20,264 nucleotides of DNA from Alphaproteobacteria bacterium (GCA_030831135.1 JAURLR010000014.1:1-20264), one strand, 5' to 3'. Positions 8,150 through 15,387 are shown, counted from the stretch's first letter. Numbers and translations are program-made. Notes: a model not told the origin generated them from the letters alone.

Positions 8150-9517
8150 ATGGCAGCTCCGTCTTCTGGTGGTGGCCCGGTCATCGAATCCAAGCAGCAA
8201 CTCATCGACTGGATCGCCGAAGGCGAGAAGCCGAAAGAGGACTGGCGGATCGGGACCGAGCACGAAAAATTCGCGTTCCGGCAATCGGACCACAAAACCC
8301 TTTCCTATGACGGCACGCCCGGAATTCGCGATCTGCTTGTGGGATTGCAGCGGTTTGGCTGGAAACCGGTCTATGAGGGCGAGAATGTCATTGCGCTGAC
8401 CGGCGAGAGCGGCGCGAATATTTCCCTTGAGCCAGGCGGACAGTTTGAATTGTCCGGTGCGCCGCTCGAAACCCTTCACGAGACCTGTGAAGAGGTGCAT
8501 GAGCATCTGCGCCAGCTCCGCGAGGTGAACGGTGAGTTGGGTGTGGCTATGATCGGGATGGGGTTCCACCCCACGCTCACCCGCGAAGACGCGCCCTGGA
8601 TGCCCAAGGGCCGTTACAAGATCATGCGGGACTACATGGCCAAGGTCGGCACCATGGGGCACGACATGATGCTGCGAACCTGCACGGTGCAGGTGAATCT
8701 GGATTTCTCCGATGAAGCCGACATGGTCCGCAAGATGCGTGTGGGTATGGCCTTGCAGCCCGTCGCGACCGCGCTGTTTGCAAATTCGCCTTTTCGTGAA
8801 GGGCGGCCGACGGGCTATCTGAGCTTGCGCAGCCATGTCTGGACCGATGTGGACAATGACCGGTCGGGGATCTTGCCGTTCGTTTTTGACAGTGACTTCG
8901 GCTATGAGCACTATGTCGATTATGTGCTCGATACGCCGATGTATTTCGTCTATCGCGATGGCGGATACATTGATGCTTCGGGACAATCCTTCCGGGACTT
9001 CATGAACGGAAAGCTGCCCGCGCGTCCCGGGGAGTTCGCGACCATGGGGGACTGGACCGATCACACGACCACATTGTTTCCCGAAGTGCGCTTGAAGAAG
9101 TTTCTCGAAATGCGGGGCGCCGATGGTGGGCCCTGGCGCCGGGTCTGCGCGTTACCGGCCTTCTGGGTCGGGCTGCTCTATGATTCGGAAGCGCTGGATG
9201 CGGCAAGCGATATGATTGCGGACTGGACAGCGCAGGACGTGATTGATCTTCGCAATGCGGTCCCGACGCAGGGGCTGGCAGCACCGTTCCGAAACCGTAC
9301 GATGCTCGAACTGTCCCGTGAGGCGCTTGAGATTTCCCGGATGGGCCTCAAGAACCGCGCGCTCAAGGATTTCTGGGGTCAGGACGAAAGCCATTTTCTC
9401 TCCACCCTCGAGCAGATTGCCGATAGTGGCGTGACCCCTGCCGAGAACAAACTCGCGGCTTACGAAGGGCGCTGGGATCACGACGTCGACCGGGCCTTCG
9501 AAGAATACGCCTGGTAA
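8150..9517 (+). CDS. gshA: Glutamate-cysteine ligase, plant/alphaproteobacterial type
   Basis: 455 residues from the ATG at 8150, chosen because upstream in-frame codons overlap the end of rsmE. The N-terminal IGTEHEKF (34-41) holds the metal/ATP-binding glutamates of the GCS2-like family. Further family segments are [63 protein letters not shown] and [20 protein letters not shown]. It forms gamma-glutamylcysteine from glutamate and cysteine with ATP, the first and usually rate-limiting step of glutathione synthesis in the cytoplasm. Glutathione synthetase is not in the window. The stop codon runs straight into an A-tract that belongs to a terminator for the opposite strand (9516-9547). Confidence 0.95.
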   Translation: MAAPSSGGGPVIESKQQLIDWIAEGEKPKEDWRIGTEHEKFAFRQSDHKTLSYDGTPGIRDLLVGLQRFGWKPVYEGENVIALTGESGANISLEPGGQFELSGAPLETLHETCEEVHEHLRQLREVNGELGVAMIGMGFHPTLTREDAPWMPKGRYKIMRDYMAKVGTMGHDMMLRTCTVQVNLDFSDEADMVRKMRVGMALQPVATALFANSPFREGRPTGYLSLRSHVWTDVDNDRSGILPFVFDSDFGYEHYVDYVLDTPMYFVYRDGGYIDASGQSFRDFMNGKLPARPGEFATMGDWTDHTTTLFPEVRLKKFLEMRGADGGPWRRVCALPAFWVGLLYDSEALDAASDMIADWTAQDVIDLRNAVPTQGLAAPFRNRTMLELSREALEISRMGLKNRALKDFWGQDESHFLSTLEQIADSGVTPAENKLAAYEGRWDHDVDRAFEEYAW

Positions 9518-9547
9518 AAAAAAGCCCTCTCCGTTTCCGGAGAGGGC
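9516..9547 (-). terminator. Rho-independent terminator on the minus strand
   Basis: Read on the minus strand, GCCCTCTCCG, loop GAAA, CGGAGAGGGC form a perfect 10-bp GC-rich stem with a GNRA tetraloop (9547 down to 9524), followed by eight T residues (9523-9516). On the plus strand the same stem is followed by GGCGGCGAG with no T-tract, so it is not a good terminator for gshA, although the hairpin could protect the gshA mRNA 3' end. The T-tract overlaps the gshA stop codon. It must end a transcript coming from the right: the small acidic gene, whose stop is about 190 bp away, or a separate small RNA. Confidence 0.85.
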
Positions 9548-9596
9548 GGCGAGAATTCGACTTCAAGTCAACTGGCAACCGCCTCGCAAACGGCTA

Positions 9597-9700
9597 CTGG
9601 CTGTGACGGGATCTCCCAGGGGTAGCGGGAGGTGTAGCTTGTCGCCGTCTGGTGTCGGCGTGGGGCAAGCACCCGTCAATGAAGTCTATGTCGCAGCCGG
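9597..9700. ncRNA. Candidate structured RNA between gshA and the small acidic gene
   Basis: No coding gene is seen between 9518 and 9737, but the stretch folds by hand into a compact shape. An outer helix pairs 9597-9604 with 9693-9700 (two G-U pairs if read on the plus strand). An inner 6-bp helix GACGGG/CCCGTC (9605-9610/9672-9677) stacks on it, leaving a 15-nt bulge at 9678-9692. Inside are two hairpins: CTCCC/GGGAG (9613-9617/9627-9631) and GCTTG-CGCCG/CGGCG-CAAGC (9637-9647/9656-9670). The layout is a three-way junction. Strand is unclear: the G-U pairs suit the plus strand, but the only good terminator (9516-9547) suits the minus strand, where this would be a 3' UTR or a 3'-derived small RNA. 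No match to 6S, SRP, tmRNA or RNase P signatures was recognised. Confidence 0.3.
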
Positions 9701-9727
9701 AACTATGGGAGGAGCAGGCTGCGCAGC

Positions 9728-9748
9728 ACCGGCCTGCCTAGGGCCGGT
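9728..9748. other. Hairpin containing the stop codon of the small acidic gene
   Basis: ACCGGCC (9728-9734) and GGCCGGT (9742-9748) form a perfect 7-bp stem with a 7-nt loop; the loop holds the TAG stop (9740-9738) of the minus-strand small gene. No T-tract follows on either strand, so it is not an ordinary intrinsic terminator. It may be a pause or mRNA-stability element, or chance pairing in GC-rich DNA. Confidence 0.45.
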
Positions 9749-9989
9749 TCTGTCCGAGAATATCTGTCAGGGCCTCAAAGGCTGACCCGTCGGCAAGAGA
9801 TGCGGTGTCCAGACCTGTTTCCGCGAGCAGCGAACCGAAGTCTGTGGCGGCCAGATTGCTGGCATCCGCACCATCGACACCGAAATGGCCAAGAAGCGTA
9901 GCGGCCTCGGCGTTTTCAGCGAGTTCTGCGGGATTCACTTCCCCCAGAAAGCTGGTGGCTTTTCCAAAAAGGTTCGAAAGGTCAAACAT
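9738..9989 (-). CDS. Small, strongly acidic protein of unknown function
   Basis: 83 residues, MFDLSNLFGKATSFLGEV onward; I recognise no family. It has 13 Asp/Glu against only one Lys and one Arg, no Cys or Trp, and alternating short alanine/leucine-rich segments (about 20-34, 43-57 and 62-79) that look like amphipathic helices. There is no signal peptide or membrane segment. Support for it being real: it has its own intergenic region with a possible promoter (10063-10035), GAGAG about five bases upstream of the ATG, and an intrinsic terminator about 190 bp beyond its stop on the same strand. It diverges from the OxyR-like regulator gene, and target genes of LysR-type regulators are often divergent neighbours, so it may be the regulator's target. 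Function is unknown. Confidence 0.65.
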   Translation of the reverse strand: MFDLSNLFGKATSFLGEVNPAELAENAEAATLLGHFGVDGADASNLAATDFGSLLAETGLDTASLADGSAFEALTDILGQNRP

Positions 9990-10034
9990 TTGTTCTCTCT
10001 ATCGCAGATCGGATGAACCGGTTTTCTCTTGCCT

Positions 10035-10063
10035 CCGATAGATAGGCAAATCGACTGCGTCAA
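10035..10063 (-). promoter_or_regulatory. Possible sigma70-type promoter for the small acidic gene
   Basis: On the minus strand TTGACG (10063-10058) is separated by 17 bp from TATCGG (10040-10035), giving a good -35 and a weak -10 element. Transcription would begin roughly 35-40 bp before the ATG at 9989. Two ATAG repeats (10038-10045) overlap the -10, so a regulator binding there could block this promoter. Identified by eye. Confidence 0.35.
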
Positions 10064-10104
10064 AGAAGACAATAGAGATAGATAGTTTGATAGAAATATC
10101 CTAT
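10038..10104. promoter_or_regulatory. ATAG repeat cluster with an OxyR-like half site (ATAG-N7-CTAT)
   Basis: Six ATAG tetramers lie within 56 bp (10038, 10042, 10072, 10078, 10082, 10090), and the last forms ATAG-N7-CTAT with CTAT at 10101-10104. This is the OxyR half-site pattern and also contains the T-N11-A dyad of LysR-type sites. CAATAG/CTATTG (10070-10075/10101-10106) make a wider inverted repeat. The full four-element OxyR site with 22-bp phasing is not complete. The dyad ends 44 bp before the regulator's ATG, a usual place for autoregulation. Confidence 0.45.
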
Positions 10105-10148
10105 TGAGGTTCTGAGACTGTTCTGAACGCACGGGAAAGCTTCTGACG

Positions 10149-11081
10149 ATGCGTGAATTATCATTAACTTTGAAGCAGTTACGCTATCTCGTGGCGTTGG
10201 CCGATGCGCGGCATTTCCGGGTCGCGGCGGAAAATTGCGGCATCGCGCAGCCGTCCCTGAGTGTGCAGATCCAGAATCTGGAGGAATTTCTCGGCGCACG
10301 GCTGGTTGAACGCCAGCGCGCGGGCGTTGTCATGACCCCGATGGGGCGCGAGGTGGTGGCGCGCGCGCGCCGGATTTTGCTCGATGTTCAAGGTATCGTA
10401 GATGTTTCTTCATCCTCGTCCCGAAACCTCGTCGGGACGATCCGGCTTGGCGTCAAGCCGACGCTCGGCCCCTATCTGCTGCCGCGCGTCGTCGCAACAC
10501 TGCACCGGCAAAACCCTGATCTGAAACTCTATATTCGTGAGGGTGCCCCGCATGAGCTGGAGAAGGAACTGGCCCGCGGGACCCATGATCTGATCCTCGC
10601 CCAGCTTCCTGTCGTCTCGACGGATTTGATGGTCGAGCGACTGTTTCGCGAGCCGGTCTATCTGGCATTCTCAAGCGATCACCCCTTGGCCAGTCGGGAT
10701 CGGGTCGGGATCGAAGACCTCAAGGATCTGGCCATCCTGTATCTGACGCCGGACTATCACCTGCATGATCAGGTGCATGCCCTGTGCGAGGAATACGGGG
10801 CAAAGCTGGTACGTGACTATGAGGGAACCAGCCTTGACGCGCTGCGCCAGATGGTCGCCATGAATATCGGGGCAACCTTCCTGCCCGCGCTTTACGCGCA
10901 TTCCGAAATCCGCCGGGATAGTGCTGTGATCACCAAGCCGCTTCACAATCGTCAGGTGTTTCGCTCGATCGGGCTGGTCTGGCGTAAAGGGGCAGGGCGC
11001 TCACCCGCCTATCGCGCCATTGCAGACGCCATTCGGAAAACCGTCAGCGAGGAATTTCCCATGCTGGTACGGGAAAAGTAG
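10149..11081 (+). CDS. OxyR-like LysR-family regulator with His at the peroxidatic cysteine position
   Basis: 310 residues. The N-terminal winged helix-turn-helix (about 8-65) contains LKQLRYLVALAD and GIAQPSLSVQIQNLEE. The effector domain starts with LGVKPTLGPYLLPRVV, very close to the OxyR pattern G-V-I-P-T-I-G-P-Y-L-L-P, and TSLDALRQMVAMNIGATFLPALYA matches OxyR's C-terminal subdomain. Aligning LHDQ with LRDQ of E. coli OxyR places H204 where OxyR has the peroxide-reactive Cys199, whereas C213 takes the place of Cys208 with the same 9-residue spacing. A disulfide switch of the OxyR type is therefore not possible between these positions. It probably senses a different ligand or reacts differently; the retained Cys might still be modified. 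No catalase or ahpC gene is adjacent. It diverges from the acidic small gene and ends 6 bp before the efflux operon, which is convergent. Confidence 0.93.
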   Translation: MRELSLTLKQLRYLVALADARHFRVAAENCGIAQPSLSVQIQNLEEFLGARLVERQRAGVVMTPMGREVVARARRILLDVQGIVDVSSSSSRNLVGTIRLGVKPTLGPYLLPRVVATLHRQNPDLKLYIREGAPHELEKELARGTHDLILAQLPVVSTDLMVERLFREPVYLAFSSDHPLASRDRVGIEDLKDLAILYLTPDYHLHDQVHALCEEYGAKLVRDYEGTSLDALRQMVAMNIGATFLPALYAHSEIRRDSAVITKPLHNRQVFRSIGLVWRKGAGRSPAYRAIADAIRKTVSEEFPMLVREK

Positions 11082-11087
11082 GCGCTG

Positions 11088-12647
11088 TCAGCCCCTGTCT
11101 TTTCGGTAGGGCGACCAGAGAGCGAGCGAAAACAGCACGGCGACAAAGCTGAGAATGGCAAAGGCGAAGAAAGTGTCGCGAAACCCCAATGCGGTTGCCT
11201 GTGCGGCAACGATACGGCCGAGATATAGCTTGGCCACCAATGCTTCTGTGACATTGGGCAGACCCGCAGTCCCGAGCATGCCTGTGATCGTATCGAGAAT
11301 GCCCTGCGTGGCTGAATTGGCTTCGGTCTGGGTGGTGACGAGGATTTCGCTGAAATAGGCGGTCCGGCGTTCGATGTTGATCGCGAGCAGGTTGATCCCG
11401 AATGCCCCGCCCATTTGTCGGGTGAAGTTGAGCATGCCGTTGGCGGTACCCATCTTCTCTGGTGGTGCTGCCGCAAGCCCGGCTGCGGTCACCGGCGGAA
11501 ACAGGAACCCTTGCCCGATCCGCCCGATCATCACGAGCAGGGCAAAGGTCCAGAAGCTGGTGTTGGCGTCCGAAAACCCCATGAACCAGGTGGTGATGCC
11601 AAACAGCAGAAAACCGATCACCAGCAGAATATAGGGTGGGTACCGGTCGGCGAGACGACCGCCGATCGGCAGCGCCAGTCCCATCGCAAGGCCACCGGGA
11701 ACAAGCACGAGCCCGGCGCGCAGCGGAGTGTAGTTTTCGACAATCTGCACGAAGACGGGTTGCAGGTAGAACGAGCCGAACAGCGACGCGCCAACAAGAA
11801 AGGACACGATATTGGCGATCGCGAATTTGGGGTTGCGCAGCAGGCGCACGTCGAAAATCGGATCGGCAACCCGGGTTTCCCAGAACAGGAAGGCTGCCGC
11901 GCAGCCGAAACCCAGAATGAGGCTGGCGATCACGAAGTTGGAACTCCACCCCTTGAGCTGGCCATTCGACAGGCCGGTCAGTGTGGCGGCCAGAAATGTG
12001 GCCACCAGCAGGAAGCCGAACCAGTCGAGGTTCGAGTTTTTGATGTTGCGATCCCGGCCCGGCAGGATGACCGAGGCGAGCATGATCGAGCAGAAGGAAA
12101 TCGGCAGCGCGACATAGAATGTGAAGCGCCAGTTGAAGGCGTCGATGGCCATGCCGCCAAACCATGGCCCGAGACCGGGACCCAGAACAAAGCTGATCCC
12201 GAACAATCCTGCGACCATGGCGCGCTGATGCGGCGGGAAGACCGCAAACATCGCCATCATGGTTAGCGGCAGGATCACCCCGGCGGACAGGCCCTGGATG
12301 GTGCGTCCCAGAACGACGGTGCCATAGGTCTGCGCTGTGCCGCCGGCGATGGAACCCAGAAAAAACAACAGCATCATCGCAATGAAGATGTCGCGCGCGC
12401 CGAACCGGCGCGTCAGCCAGTCGCTCAGCAGCATTCCTGCTGTCATGGCCGCGAAGAAGGCGGTCGCCATCCATTGCGCCTGATCCTGCCCAACCCCGAA
12501 GGCACCCATGATGTCGGGCACGGCGACATTCGTGATCGTCGCCGAGAGGGCGAGCGCGAGCGAGGATGACAGGGCGGCCGTCACGACAAGCCAGCGATGA
12601 AGGGTGCTCGCTTGGGGCGCTGGCTCGGAGGCGGTGGTTGCGGTCAT
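11088..12647 (-). CDS. EmrB/QacA-type MFS transporter (DHA2 family)
   Basis: 519 residues with about 14 hydrophobic segments, the size and layout of the DHA2 drug:H+ antiporters. Early motifs include ATITNVAVPDIMGAFG in helix 1, QAQWMATAFFAAMTAGML, and the loop motif LLSDWLTRRFGARD. GRTIQGLSAGVILPL and GPGLGPWFGGMAIDAFNWRFTFY match the helix 4 and antiporter motif C regions. In typical relatives helix 1 reads L-D-x-T-I-V-N-V-A-L-P; here Ser replaces the Asp (LSATITNVAVP). It would act in the inner membrane together with the periplasmic adaptor encoded 16 bp upstream; an outer-membrane channel is not in the window. Substrates cannot be told from sequence. Confidence 0.93.
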   Translation of the reverse strand: MTATTASEPAPQASTLHRWLVVTAALSSSLALALSATITNVAVPDIMGAFGVGQDQAQWMATAFFAAMTAGMLLSDWLTRRFGARDIFIAMMLLFFLGSIAGGTAQTYGTVVLGRTIQGLSAGVILPLTMMAMFAVFPPHQRAMVAGLFGISFVLGPGLGPWFGGMAIDAFNWRFTFYVALPISFCSIMLASVILPGRDRNIKNSNLDWFGFLLVATFLAATLTGLSNGQLKGWSSNFVIASLILGFGCAAAFLFWETRVADPIFDVRLLRNPKFAIANIVSFLVGASLFGSFYLQPVFVQIVENYTPLRAGLVLVPGGLAMGLALPIGGRLADRYPPYILLVIGFLLFGITTWFMGFSDANTSFWTFALLVMIGRIGQGFLFPPVTAAGLAAAPPEKMGTANGMLNFTRQMGGAFGINLLAINIERRTAYFSEILVTTQTEANSATQGILDTITGMLGTAGLPNVTEALVAKLYLGRIVAAQATALGFRDTFFAFAILSFVAVLFSLALWSPYRKDRG

Positions 12648-12663
12648 GTCCGGGGCACCGGTT

Positions 12664-13818
12664 CTACCGGCCCGGTATCCGAATGCTTACCACGGCCATC
12701 ATGCCCGGCCGCAACGGGACTTCGCTTGGGGTAAGGGCGATCCGCACCGGCAATCGCTGGGTCACCTTGGTGAAATTTCCGCTGGGGTTCGGGTTGGGCA
12801 ACAACGCGAACTCGCTGGTGGCCGCCTCTCCGATCCGGGCAACGGTGCCGCTGAAATTCTGGTCGGGATAGGCATCAAGGCTGATATCAACCGACATCCC
12901 GGGTGCCAGATGACGAATATCGGTTTCCTTGATATTGGCCTCGACCCAGACGGCCGCCGGGTTGTGGATCAGCATCAGGCGCTGGCCGGGGCTGACAAAT
13001 TCCCCGGCATCGACAAAGGTTTCCGAGACAACGCCATCGATCGGGCTCTTGATCGTGCGGTCGGCGACGTCGAGAGCCTGCTGTTCGCGCTGGGCCGCAA
13101 TCTCGGCTGCTTCATGCCCGAGCGCATCCATGCGCCGGGCCAGCACGGTCATCTGGCCGCGCTCGGCCTCGGCTTCGTTGACGTCAGCCAGGGCCGCAGC
13201 CAGATCAGCCTGGGCTTTCTGATGGCGCTCCTGTGCCAGGCTCAGTTCATTCTGGACCTGATCAAGACGTCGCCGGGACACGATCTGGTCGCGGATCAGC
13301 GTTCGGGTCCGCTCAAAATCCGTTCGTGCGAGTTCAAACTGTTCGAGGCCGGCCCGGACCGCGACCCGGGCCGCATCCGCGCGCGAACGAACCGCTTCGA
13401 TGCGGCTGGTCGAGGTCTTGTCGATCAGGTCGATCTCGGATTCGATCTGTGCCCGTGCCGCCTCAAGCCCGGCAATGCGCGCGCCGTATTCGGTGAGCTT
13501 CAGTTTCGAATCCCGGGAATCGATTTCGATCAGCAGCGTGCCAGCGGTCACCTTCTCGCCATCGGTGACAGGGAGTCCGACGATCCAGCCGGCCACGCGG
13601 CTGGAGATTGCAACCGTATCGGCCGAGATGCGTGCATCGGTTTCGCTGACATGACTCCACTGCCAATAGGCCCAACGACCGGTGCCTAAAAGGGCAGCCA
13701 ATACGACAAGAAGGAGCACGGCATTCCGGATCATGACCCGGGAGCGACGCGCAGGTCTTGCATCGGATGACGCGTTCGTCTCTGAGATCGGTTCCTGTAT
13801 GCGCCCTTCATCAGGCAT
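12664..13818 (-). CDS. EmrA/HlyD-family periplasmic adaptor (membrane fusion protein)
   Basis: 384 residues from the ATG at 13818, chosen because GGGAG lies five bases upstream; an upstream TTG (13851) would start inside an operator-like palindrome. A short cytoplasmic, Arg-rich N-terminus precedes one membrane helix (about 32-52, LLLVVLAALLGTGRWAYW). Next come a lipoyl/barrel-sandwich half-motif (ISSRVAGWIVGLPVTDGEKVTAGTLLIEID), a long coiled-coil hairpin rich in Glu, Ala and Arg (about 95-210), the second lipoyl half (IKSPIDGVVSETFVDAGEFVSPGQRLMLI) and a beta-barrel segment with IKETDIRHLAPGMSV. It links the EmrB-like pump to an outer-membrane channel. Its gene precedes the pump gene by 16 bp, the usual emrAB order. 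Confidence 0.93.
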   Translation of the reverse strand: MPDEGRIQEPISETNASSDARPARRSRVMIRNAVLLLVVLAALLGTGRWAYWQWSHVSETDARISADTVAISSRVAGWIVGLPVTDGEKVTAGTLLIEIDSRDSKLKLTEYGARIAGLEAARAQIESEIDLIDKTSTSRIEAVRSRADAARVAVRAGLEQFELARTDFERTRTLIRDQIVSRRRLDQVQNELSLAQERHQKAQADLAAALADVNEAEAERGQMTVLARRMDALGHEAAEIAAQREQQALDVADRTIKSPIDGVVSETFVDAGEFVSPGQRLMLIHNPAAVWVEANIKETDIRHLAPGMSVDISLDAYPDQNFSGTVARIGEAATSEFALLPNPNPSGNFTKVTQRLPVRIALTPSEVPLRPGMMAVVSIRIPGR

Positions 13819-13846
13819 CGCCACTCCCGCTCGCAGCCCAAGGGCC

Positions 13847-13879
13847 GACAATAATTGTCACACCGTTGACATTATTGTC
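13847..13879. promoter_or_regulatory. Twin palindromic operator-like sites upstream of the efflux operon
   Basis: GACAATAATTGTC (13847-13859) is a perfect 13-bp palindrome around a central A, and GACATTATTGTC (13868-13879) is an imperfect relative. Their centres are about 20.5 bp apart, two turns of the helix, so two dimers would sit on one face of DNA. The outer halves also pair (GACAATAAT with ATTATTGTC). The sites lie 29 bp before the EmrA-like start codon. This is the style of TetR- or MarR-family operators that control efflux genes. No such regulator gene is adjacent; it would have to be elsewhere, or the LysR regulator at the far end of the operon could be involved. Confidence 0.55.
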
Positions 13880-13953
13880 TACCGGGAGCGGGCGCGCGGA
13901 AAATTCTCCGGGATGCTCATCTACCGAGAACGCATGGGTCGCTTATCGCGTGA

Positions 13954-15387
13954 TCAGACGGCTGTTCCGCCCACAGTCAGGGATTCCAGCATCATGGTGG
14001 GCTGGCCGACACCGACGGGGACCGATTGGCCGTCCTTGCCGCAGGTGCCCACACCGTCATCGAGCTTCGAATCATTGCCGATCAGTTTGACCCGCGTCAG
14101 TGCATCGGGGCCGTTGCCGATCAGGGTTGCGCCCTTGACCGGCGCACCGAGTTTGCCGTCCTCGATCAGATAGGCTTCGGTGCAGCTGAACACGAACTTG
14201 CCATTGGTGATATCGACCTGGCCACCCCCGAAATTTACAGCATAGATCCCGGTTTTCGCGGCCTTGATGCATTCTTCGGGATCGGCCGTGCCGCTGAGCA
14301 TGTAGGTGTTGGTCATGCGCGGCATCGGGTGATGGGCAAAGGACTGGCGGCGGCCATTGCCGGTTGGCTTGACGCCCATCAGGCGCGCGTTGAGCCGGTC
14401 CTGCATGTAACCCTTCAGGATGCCGTCCTCGATCAGGACATTGGAACCGCTTGGCGTGCCTTCGTCGTCGATGGTGATCGAGCCGCGCCGGTCCGGCAAG
14501 GTGCCGTCATCCACCACGGTGACACCGGGGGCTGCGACTCGCTCGCCGAGCAGGTTCGAAAATGCAGAAGTCTTCTTGCGATTGAAGTCGCCCTCAAGGC
14601 CGTGCCCGATGGCCTCGTGCAGCAGGACGCCGGGCCAGCCAGGTCCGAGGACCACCGGCATTTCGCCGGCAGGGGCTGGCACGGATTCAAGGTTGACCAG
14701 CGCCTGTCGCAGGGCTTCGTCCACCTGGGACTGCCATTTTTCGGGCGATATCCACTGATCGTAGATGGCACGACCGCCCACGCCCTGAGATCCGGTTTCC
14801 TGCCGGTCGCCCTCGCCGACCATGACCGAGACGTTGAGCCGGACCAGCGGGCGGATATCCCCACGGCGTTCACCATCGCCGCGCAGGATCTGGACCGCTT
14901 GCCATGTGCCGCCGATCGAGGCGGTCACCTGCCGGACTCGGGAGTCGGAATCGCGGGCATAGGCATCAATCTCTGCGAGCAGTTTCACCTTTTCCTCAAA
15001 GCCGAGTTCGCCCAGCGGGTTCACATCCGTATAGAGGTCGCGGTTGGTGTTGGCCGGAGGTTCGGCCACGGTACCACTCTTGCCGGTGCGAACGGCGCGG
15101 ACCGTCTCGCCTGCCCGTGCAATCGCGGCTTCGCTGAGTTCGGTTGAATGGGCATAGCCTGTGGCTTCGCCAGAGACAGCGCGCAATCCGAAGCCCTGTG
15201 TTGTGTCGAAACTGGCATTGCGCACGCGACCATCATCAAAGGTGATGCTCTCGCTCTGACTGTATTCGAGGAAGAGTTCACCATCATCCGAACCGTCCAG
15301 CGCGTTGCTCACCTGACGACCAACCTTGTCGGGATCCATGCCGGTGCGGGTGAAGAACAGATCGTCGGTACGTGCAATATCGGTCAT
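13954..15387 (-). CDS. tldD: TldD, zinc metalloprotease subunit of TldD/E
   Basis: 477 residues from the ATG at 15387, close to the 481 of E. coli TldD; an in-frame TTG at 15423 would add 12 residues. The zinc motif HEAIGHGLEGDFNRKKTSAF begins at H257 (H257-E258-x3-H262). Typical surrounding sequence includes GSITIDDEGTPSGSNVLIEDGILKG, TYMLSGTADPEE and the C-terminal VGTCGKDGQSVPVGVGQPTM, which supplies the remaining zinc cysteine. With TldE (PmbA, 2167-3525) it forms a barrel-like protease that takes unfolded peptides. It diverges from the cytochrome oxidase operon, as in many alphaproteobacteria, and is followed by the efflux genes after a 135-bp gap containing operator-like sites. Confidence 0.96.
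   Translation of the reverse strand: MTDIARTDDLFFTRTGMDPDKVGRQVSNALDGSDDGELFLEYSQSESITFDDGRVRNASFDTTQGFGLRAVSGEATGYAHSTELSEAAIARAGETVRAVRTGKSGTVAEPPANTNRDLYTDVNPLGELGFEEKVKLLAEIDAYARDSDSRVRQVTASIGGTWQAVQILRGDGERRGDIRPLVRLNVSVMVGEGDRQETGSQGVGGRAIYDQWISPEKWQSQVDEALRQALVNLESVPAPAGEMPVVLGPGWPGVLLHEAIGHGLEGDFNRKKTSAFSNLLGERVAAPGVTVVDDGTLPDRRGSITIDDEGTPSGSNVLIEDGILKGYMQDRLNARLMGVKPTGNGRRQSFAHHPMPRMTNTYMLSGTADPEECIKAAKTGIYAVNFGGGQVDITNGKFVFSCTEAYLIEDGKLGAPVKGATLIGNGPDALTRVKLIGNDSKLDDGVGTCGKDGQSVPVGVGQPTMMLESLTVGGTAV

Noticed and set aside
9518..9737. Known RNA families (6S, SRP 4.5S, tmRNA, RNase P) for the noncoding stretch
   Set aside because: None of the signature segments I know for these RNAs was found on either strand; left as an unnamed candidate.
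10068..10115. A complete four-element OxyR site (ATAG-N7-CTAT twice with 22-bp phasing)
   Set aside because: Only one dyad (10090-10104) fits; the positions that should hold the other two elements read differently on both sides.
11044..12474. Second 476-codon minus-strand frame within the efflux pump gene
   Set aside because: It is an out-of-phase shadow rich in Arg, Ser and His, without membrane helices; the EmrB-like frame shows 14 hydrophobic segments.
12604..13689. Plus-strand open frame (361 codons) opposite the EmrA-like gene
   Set aside because: The reverse strand encodes an intact adaptor protein with lipoyl and coiled-coil regions; this frame has no recognisable pattern.
14026..15147. 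Long plus-strand open frame (373 codons) opposite tldD
   Set aside because: Antisense shadow of TldD, whose zinc motif and family sequence are on the other strand.
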